In this document: positions 58,246 through 64,000 of the stretch, one piece after another
How the letters are laid out: every line of letters starts with the position of its first letter
Position numbering within the stretch: the first letter of the stretch is position 1
NCBI RefSeq assembly: GCF_018320785.1
Contig: NC_054873.1
Location: 35,439,196 to 35,503,195 of the forward strand
Length of the DNA stretch: 64,000 bases
Origin: Cheilinus undulatus
Lineage: Eukaryota > Chordata > Actinopteri > Labriformes > Labridae
Direction of reading: 5' to 3'
Position numbers and translations under genes: made by a program
The notes under the pieces: generated by a model
Told to the model about the DNA's origin: nothing
Seen by the model: the letters and a program-made list of their open reading frames with translations, nothing else
Database searches by the model: none

Positions 58246-59055
58246 ATTTCAGTTTGGTTTTTCCTAAAATTTTGGCTTTATAATGTTGTAAATTTATGAC
58301 TTGATATCTTTTAGTTTATATCATCAAAATTTCCAACTTTGTAAACTCAGATATTTATTTTTTCTCTCAAATGTACAACTTTTTAAGGTCAGAAAATTGG
58401 AATGTTTCTGAAGTATGTCTAACATTCTTGTAAATATGCAACTTATCTAAAAAAATTGGACTTTTTCCTAAAAAATTTAAAGATCCTCTTATTTTTTGTA
58501 ATCTTTTGGTCTTAAAAAAAATTTGTACGTTTGTAGATACATTGGTGTTAATACCACGTGAACAAACTTAGATGCACATCTCTTAGATTCCTTGAATTGT
58601 CTCCTAGTAGTTGCCAGTGACTTTTCAAGATTAGCTTTCCTTCAAAAGCACATCTCCTACTGCTGAAACAAATAAGATAAAAATCATCGGGAAATGTATT
58701 GGCTGATTTTTCCTAACTTCCAATACCGATAGTTAAAAATTTAAGATATTATCTACCAATACCAATATTATGCTGATTATACCGTGCGCCCCTACAATGC
58801 TATCAAGAGAGTTTAACAACACTTAACTTCATTACAGACACACTTCAGGTGCATAACTATTCTAGCAAAATGCTAATTAAAATAGTTATCAAAAGTGTCG
58901 CACAGCTTGTTTTACATTGCAGCAAAGCCTGAAATAAATTCAAGAGTTAAAGAAATGACAAACAACATACAATCAACAAACTGGCAGGAGTTTGAAATAT
59001 CATGCATGTTTTTTGAAATCATGAAAGTAATTTTTTTCTTTCTTTGTCCCTCCAG

Positions 59056-59099
59056 ATGACACTGATGGACCTTCTCATCCACCTGCAGAAGAGCGTCAG
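59056..59099 (+). CDS. spire2: spire2-like, exon 2 (44 bp)
   Basis: This short exon encodes the linker DDTDGPSHPPAEERQ between the two parts of the KIND domain. It is bounded by a pyrimidine tract with AG at 59054-59055 and a GTGAGA donor at 59100. Exon 1 (295 bp) plus exon 2 (44 bp) gives 339 bp, an exact multiple of three, so exon 3 begins in phase 0. Phase agreement with both neighbours is the main support. The linker sequence itself is poorly conserved and I could not match it to the family. Confidence 0.78.
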
Positions 59100-61297
59100 G
59101 TGAGAAAGTTTTCACAATGAACTTCCCAGCTTGAACAGTATAAGACAATGTTTTCTTATTGGTTGACTGTCATGTGAAATTTATGGTTTTGGAAAGGGAA
59201 TTTTTTAACAAAGCTAGAGCTACAAAACTTTTGCCTACTATTGTAACAATACCACTAAATTTCTACTGCTTTAATATCCTAAGTACAACCTCACCATTTA
59301 GGTTTGGCAGAGTCAGCATAGGAGTATTCTAATTAAATGACAACCCCTTTATTATTGTGCAGTTGCAGTGATTCACAGTAATGTTTGCATGTGATCTGTA
59401 TCAGCCAATTAAGGTCTTAAAACTTGATATCTGCTCAAGCCTGAAACAAATATGTATCCTGATATTTAAGACACCAACATGATACACTGCACTATCTTAT
59501 AACATTACTGACCTTAGATGATAAAGACACTCTGGGAGGACTATGCACCTTAAAAAAACTTGAATTCAAACAAATATGGCTAAATTACAGCTAATTGTTA
59601 GACTAAATAATACAGTTAATATTGCTTGGAATGATTTAAAAAACATTCCATGTTAAATTTTATTTTAAAGGTATAATATGCAAATATACTTTAACTAAAT
59701 ATATCATTGAGCAGTGCCTTTCTAAAAAAGTCTTAAATCAGATTTCCTCTGGGTTTGTTGTTCAATGAAACCTCAGCTCCTGATGGACGCTTGTTGTGCA
59801 GGGATTTCCCCCCTTATCAAACGTTGGACCACCGCCTTCATGTAACATGCAGCTCATCTAATGGCTGCAGCATCAGGAGTACAACCCCTGTGCAGATCTT
59901 TTAGTCATAAGTGTTTATGTGTAATGTAGATTAAAGGCATGGGGTTGCAAACCCTGTGCCCCGAGACTCTGGAGGCAAAGGACAGCAACCACCTGGGGAT
60001 GCTGTGGGTGCTGCCATCAGGTCTGTGTCTGTGACTGGTGAGAATGTGGAAGTTGTAATGTTCACCTATTCAGGCAGCATAATCCATTGATCTACTGACT
60101 GTGAGGCTGAAATCAACCATAGACTCCTGCATGGGGTGATGAGTCCGCTTAGCAAGACAGTGTGGCATCCCTGTTATCTTTGCATGTGGACGAAAGCCAG
60201 GGTCTTTTGGGCCTTGGTCCTCCTGGTCTTACTATACTCTTGTGAGGCCTGGATGTTGACTGATGGCCAAAGGCGCCATCTGGACTCCTTTATGACAACT
60301 TTTCTTTGGCCTATCTTTGGGTATTGTTGGCAAGACTGTGTGTCTAATACTGATGTGCTCAGTTCAGCAGGGATGGGAAGAGTCAGCTGCTTGACATGGG
60401 AACGACTGCTCTGCCTTTATAGGCAACTGGTGTGCTTTCCCTGGGCCTGATGCATCTCACCGTTTACTGGTGGGCTGGTCCAGAAGCCAGAGGTGACCAC
60501 GTGCCTCATGGAGGGGGCAGCTGGGAGAATAGCGGGAGAGATGGTGCATGGGCCTGGTGCAGGCCTGGAGGATGGCCATCAGGAGGCCAGAACAGCACAG
60601 AACCAGGGTTGTGTTGGCAAAGTCCCAAGCTGGCATATGCTCCCATACCCAACCTGACCTTTGTTGTTCTCAACTCTATGGTCACACTGACAAGATGATG
60701 CTGCCTTCAGCTTCTTTTTGTTTTGCTCAGAGGCTTAACTGTTTTTCCATTTCCCTGAGTAACCCCTCCCCCATCACCCAACCATTAGTCCTTCTACTGT
60801 GTGGGGGATAATAGACAGCCCCACACACTCAGGGATGGGAAAGCCAAGAGAAACCAACTGACTTTCCAAACTCAAAAAAATACTTTGTTTGATTTGAAAT
60901 CAGATCAACTTTGAGCTGCATATTTGAATGGTGGTCAGTGCTACAAATGGCTGAACTTGGTCAGAAAACTTGAGGGGATGTGGTGCACTTAAGGGCAGTG
61001 GAGGTGTGGACAAAGATGAGCTTTGTTTTGGTCTGAGAGGCTGGTACTAAAATGCACCATCTGCTGGCCATGTACACTAAAATATGCATAATATGCATAC
61101 ATTTGGAATTCTTTGTATTTTATGTGTGCAGCAGACATCTATCCATAACATTTAGTGTAGACATGATAAAATGAAAGATTTGAATGTCTTTGGATTAAGT
61201 CTATCAGTGGAATCAGAGCCATAGTTATTCAGAAAACATTCACACCGTGACACAAAAAAAATACATCTTTTCCTTCTTCTGTTTCCTTCATTTCCAG
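59100..61297 (+). other. Intron 2 of spire2 (2.2 kb)
   Basis: It starts GTGAGA and ends TTCATTTCCAG. It contains a LINE fragment at 59935-60665; the remainder shows nothing recognised. Confidence 0.78.
59935..60665 (+). pseudogene. LINE reverse-transcriptase C-terminal fragment
   Basis: The + strand reads, with frameshifts, VMSPLSKTVWHPCYL, LVLLVLLYSCEAWMLTDGQR, IFGYCWQDCVSNTDVLSSAG and MGRVSCLTWERLLCLYRQL. It ends GLVQAWRMAIRRPEQHRTRV. This is the conserved tail of a fish non-LTR retrotransposon ORF. It is distinct from the LINE fragment at 24.9 kb. Lying in sense orientation within intron 2, it is 5'-truncated and non-functional. Confidence 0.78.
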
Positions 61298-61696
61298 GTG
61301 GTTCAGTCACTGGGCGTGGCCATCTACCAAGCTCTGGACTGGGGGCTGGATGACAGCGAAGAGCGGGAGTTGGGCCCACAGCTGGAGCGCCTCATCGAAC
61401 GCATGGCCGGGGGAGACCAGGCAGGAGAGAGCGACAGCTCTATTGGGAACAGTACAACAGATGAGGGCTACAGTGGGCAAGAGGAAGAGGAAGAAGAGGA
61501 GGAGGAGGAGGAGGAGGAGGAGCAGGAGGGTGTGATAAGGCCAGTGTGTACGTTCCACCAGGTGATGGCACTGTGTGCGTCTCGCCTGGCCAACCCCAGC
61601 TTGGCTCCAGAGCACTACCAGGCTGTGTGCAGGGCTCTGTTTGTGGAGACTCTGGAGCTGCAGACCTTCCTCATCAGGATAAGAGATGCTAAAGAG
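61298..61696 (+). CDS. spire2: spire2-like, exon 3 (main KIND domain)
   Basis: This exon encodes residues 114-246. VVQSLGVAIYQALDWGLDDS followed by EERELGPQLERLIERMA is the conserved core of the Spire KIND domain; the DWGLDDSEEREL wording matches SPIRE2 better than SPIRE1, which has DYGLKENEEREL. TDEGYSG is also spire2-like. A run of 14 Glu (61481-61522) follows, then FHQVMALCASRLANP, HYQAVCRALFVETLELQTFL and RIRDAKE. The acceptor is TTTCCAG at 61297, the donor is GTATAT at 61697, and the phase is 0. The WH2 domains, spire box and FYVE-like domain must lie beyond the right edge of the window. Confidence 0.93.
61481..61522 (+). repeat. Coding (GAG/GAA)n tract, 14 Glu
   Basis: Fourteen consecutive Glu codons (GAG with three GAA near the start) lie inside the KIND-domain exon. 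The pure GAG portion of nine codons is a candidate length-variable microsatellite. Confidence 0.9.
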
Positions 61697-62829
61697 GTAT
61701 ATGTTAGCTTTAAAAGTCGCCATTAATTCTTGAAAAAGACGACTGCTGATAACAAGGCAGCTAAGAGTATTAAAGTAAAATACATCAGGATTAAGGACCT
61801 GCTTTCATCTATTTCAGTGCACTAGAGGCCTGCTCCTCAATAAGTTCATGCCCTTTGATTTGAATGCTTATACAATCCAACATTAATATTCTTGTGTACA
61901 TGCTGCTCAGTAGAAACAGATGAAAACTACAGAAGCCACCCAGTTTCCTTCCAGAGCTCAACCTGATGAAGCAGAGAGCATGGCAGTTAATGAGAGTTGA
62001 ACAGTGTAGCAGCGCACTGCATGAACTGTATCTGTTGTGAAATAAAACAACGTAAAAATTTCATATCACAATATCAGTGACTAAAATTATCACAGTCATA
62101 AGTGTTTTCTTGGGTTTGTTAGATGGTGAAAATGTGAGGAAAATTACCAATACGTCTCACTGATATCATTCCAGAAGCTTTATTTGCTGTTTATTACAAC
62201 AACTGGTACATCAGAGCGAGGCATTAAGTTTAGATATCATGGAAAAGATGGATGCATTGAAAAACCAAATGGTCATGAAGAAAGATGTTTTCTAATCAGG
62301 TTTTCTAAGTTTTTGACACTTTTTCATGACCTTATCCACACAAAGCTACCAAGCAAGAGAGAGAGCGTGTAGCAGTTGACACTAGGATTACTTTGCCTGG
62401 AGATATACTTGTGGAAACTACACATACATGGATCCATCATGCCTACTACATGAGGTGAAGGATGTGTGACAGCCAATATGGCAGCCAAGACAACAAGTAA
62501 AAGTTTTAAAGCAAACTGGTAAACCAAGTCCATATTTCTCCACGTCTTCACAATGTGTTATTGTCACTGCACAGAGAACAGATTATCTGTCTAACCAGCT
62601 GGGACAGATAGATTTGGTTCTGAATCTTGTTTTTTTTTACCTCTAATAATACAAGCAAGATCAGTGTTTCATTTTAATCAGTGACCATGCAAGGCTGAAC
62701 AAAAAGTGTTAGTGGCTGTTTGTATAGTTTCTTTTTTCATGAAATACATGGCAGATGACAAAATAAATTTACTACACTGAGAGGTTCGCACAGACTCTCT
62801 CTGTTTTTATCAGCTGCTGTAAAAATGAT
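61697..62829 (+). other. Start of spire2 intron 3, nothing recognised
   Basis: It begins with GTATAT and contains no recognised element before the MITE at 62838. Confidence 0.5.
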
Positions 62830-62837
62830 CTATGAAC

Positions 62838-63386
62838 CAGGGTTAATTTCACTGACTAAAACTATGACTAAAAATGTTCGTTGACAGCCTTTTTTACACG
62901 ATAAAGACTACACAAAGACTAGCTCAAAATAGATATTTGATGACTAAAACTGATTAAAAGTAAGGTTAGTTTTTGTCAAGACTAAAACAAGACTAAAATG
63001 TAATTTAGTGTTCATTGGACATCTAAAATCCATGATATTTCTCCACTGTGGGTAAATCTGACAAAACACAGCCAATGTGTAGCTATTCTGCCTCTCATCT
63101 GTAGAAAGCAGGATCACAGGTTTGGCAGTGTGCATAGAATGCAGTAGCATGATGTGGTGCCAGATTTAGGCAAGAGAATAAATGCTTAGGCTAAAAGTTA
63201 AGACTAAAATGTGAGGACTTTTTATGGACTAAAGCTATACTAAAATGTTTTGAGTTTTCATCAACTAAAACTAGACTAAAACTATAAGAGAAAGAAAGGA
63301 CTAAAATGCAACCAAAACTAAAGGCATTTGATCTAAAGACTAAGACTGAGACTAGAATTAAAAATAGCTCTCAAAGGTTACACTGC
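62838..63386. mobile_element. hAT-type MITE with perfect 8-bp duplication, GACTAAAA family
   Basis: It starts CAGGGTTAATTTCACTGACT and ends AAAGGTTACACTG. CTATGAAC is repeated exactly on both sides (62830-62837 and 63387-63394). The 549-bp interior is collinear with the copy at 34142-34630, with a roughly 60-bp extra segment near 63080-63150. It probably lies in spire2 intron 3. Confidence 0.88.
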
Positions 63387-63601
63387 TATGAACGCTGTTG
63401 CCTTTTCCCAGAATTAGCATTAAAAAAATGTCTTCAAGTGTCTTCATGTTTGTGGTCATCATCACATCCCCCATCCTGAGTTTTCAGTGCCCTGTCGTGG
63501 TGTCCTCCAGTCACACACGTGTGTATAGGCAAGTATATTTACAAGAATGCTAATAACACAGCTGAATGCATACGCAAGTGCAAGGTGAAACAGCAAATAT
63601 A

Positions 63602-64000
63602 CAGGTGCCTCTCAAAAAATTAGATAAAGCTCATTTAGTCCTGTGATTGAATTCAAGAAGTGAATCTTGCATACATTCTAGATTCAGCTCATACAAAGTG
63701 AAATCTGTCAGGATTTTTTGTTTTAAATCTTAGTGATTACAACTTACACTAAACAAAACTTCACCATCTTAAAATATTAGAATGTCATGCAACATCAGTC
63801 CACAAAAAGGATTTTTAACGTTGACTTCTGGAAAATTATGCTCATTTATGCACAAATTACTGCATCAATGCATCATGACAAGGAGCCAATCTGTCTGTGG
63901 CACTGCTGGGGTGTTATGAAGCCCAGTTTGTTCTGATGGCAGCCTTCAGCTCATCTGTATTGTTGAGTCTGGTGTCATCCTCTTGACATTGACCACTAAT
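63602..64000 (-). mobile_element. Tc1/mariner-like element, cut by window edge
   Basis: A TA (63600-63601) is followed by CAGGTGCCTCTCAAAAAATT, a terminus I recognise from fish Tc1/mariner elements. The sequence runs on through GTGGCACTGCTGGGGTGTTA and GGCAGCCTTCAGCTCATCTG, corresponding to the C-terminal part of a transposase on the minus strand (frames broken). The rest lies outside. Confidence 0.75.

Larger units (their letters stand above)
43060..59055 (+). other. Intron 1 of spire2 (about 16.0 kb)
   Basis: The donor is GTAGGA at 43060. The acceptor is a CTTTGTCCCTCCAG tract ending at 59055. The intron is filled with AT-rich DNA and repeats annotated separately (44140-45115, 47172-47795, 50218-50660, 51678-51978, 55987-56719, 57004-57605, 58118-58245). 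I see no additional exon, though a short one could be missed. Unlabelled pieces between these repeats contain nothing I recognise. Confidence 0.75.

Noticed and set aside
61307..61723. 138-codon minus-strand ORF opposite spire2 exon 3
   Set aside because: It is the antisense of a conserved KIND-domain exon, with a poly-Leu run generated by the GAG tract.
1..64000. CRISPR arrays, operons, or phage-type defence systems
   Set aside because: Genome organisation is clearly vertebrate; the regular repeats found are minisatellite or transposon sequence without spacers or cas-like genes.

Overview
The window looks like nuclear DNA of a ray-finned (teleost) fish, probably a percomorph. It is AT-rich and almost free of long ORFs. 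It carries intron-split vertebrate genes and is dominated by Tc1/mariner, hAT, piggyBac-like and Harbinger-like DNA transposons and LINE scraps of kinds typical of fish genomes. I see no bacterial operon, CRISPR array, canonical tRNA or rRNA gene, or viral genome.

Two host genes are supported. (1) An intact single-exon GlcNAc-6-O-sulfotransferase gene of the chst5/chst6 type lies at 37671-38801 (+), with paired poly(A) signals about 90 bp downstream. (2) The 5' part of a spire2-like actin nucleator gene lies on the + strand: exon 1 at 42765-43059 in a CpG-rich promoter block, exon 2 at 59056-59099 and exon 3 at 61298-61696. Splice phases agree, and together the exons encode most of the KIND domain. 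The gene continues past the right edge.

Layout. 1-2.35 kb: no recognised feature. 2.36-5.42 kb: near full-length but dead hAT element with a BED-finger transposase and a degenerate 8-bp target-site duplication (TSD), carrying at least one nested repeat. 5.69-6.35 kb: second, different hAT-like transposase remnant. 6.68-7.32 kb: interspersed repeat. 8.79-10.35 kb: complete-ended Tc1 element with a broken transposase. 11-19 kb: several non-autonomous DNA elements, including a 1.5-kb relative of the first hAT with its own TSD. 20.9-29.9 kb: piggyBac-like and Harbinger-like MITEs, a LINE fragment, SINE-like copies, a nested repeat stack and a Tc1 piece. 30.9-37.1 kb: L1-type ORF2 remnant, hAT MITE, second piggyBac-like copy and a second Tc1 family. 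37.6-38.9 kb: chst gene. 39.7-42 kb: hAT-like repeat and a Tc1 remnant. 42.6-61.7 kb: spire2 exons with a 16-kb repeat-filled first intron. 62.8 kb to the end: hAT MITE with a perfect TSD and a Tc1/mariner end cut by the window edge.

The two host genes are probably just neighbours: one encodes a Golgi sulfotransferase, the other a cytoplasmic and vesicle-associated actin nucleator. I found no convincing new biological system. The most informative observations are the precise insertion boundaries (several perfect or near-perfect 8-bp TSDs), the nesting order of the elements, a degenerate approximately 50-bp tandem array that was itself a transposon target, and an inverted pair of repeats carrying the same short protein motif.
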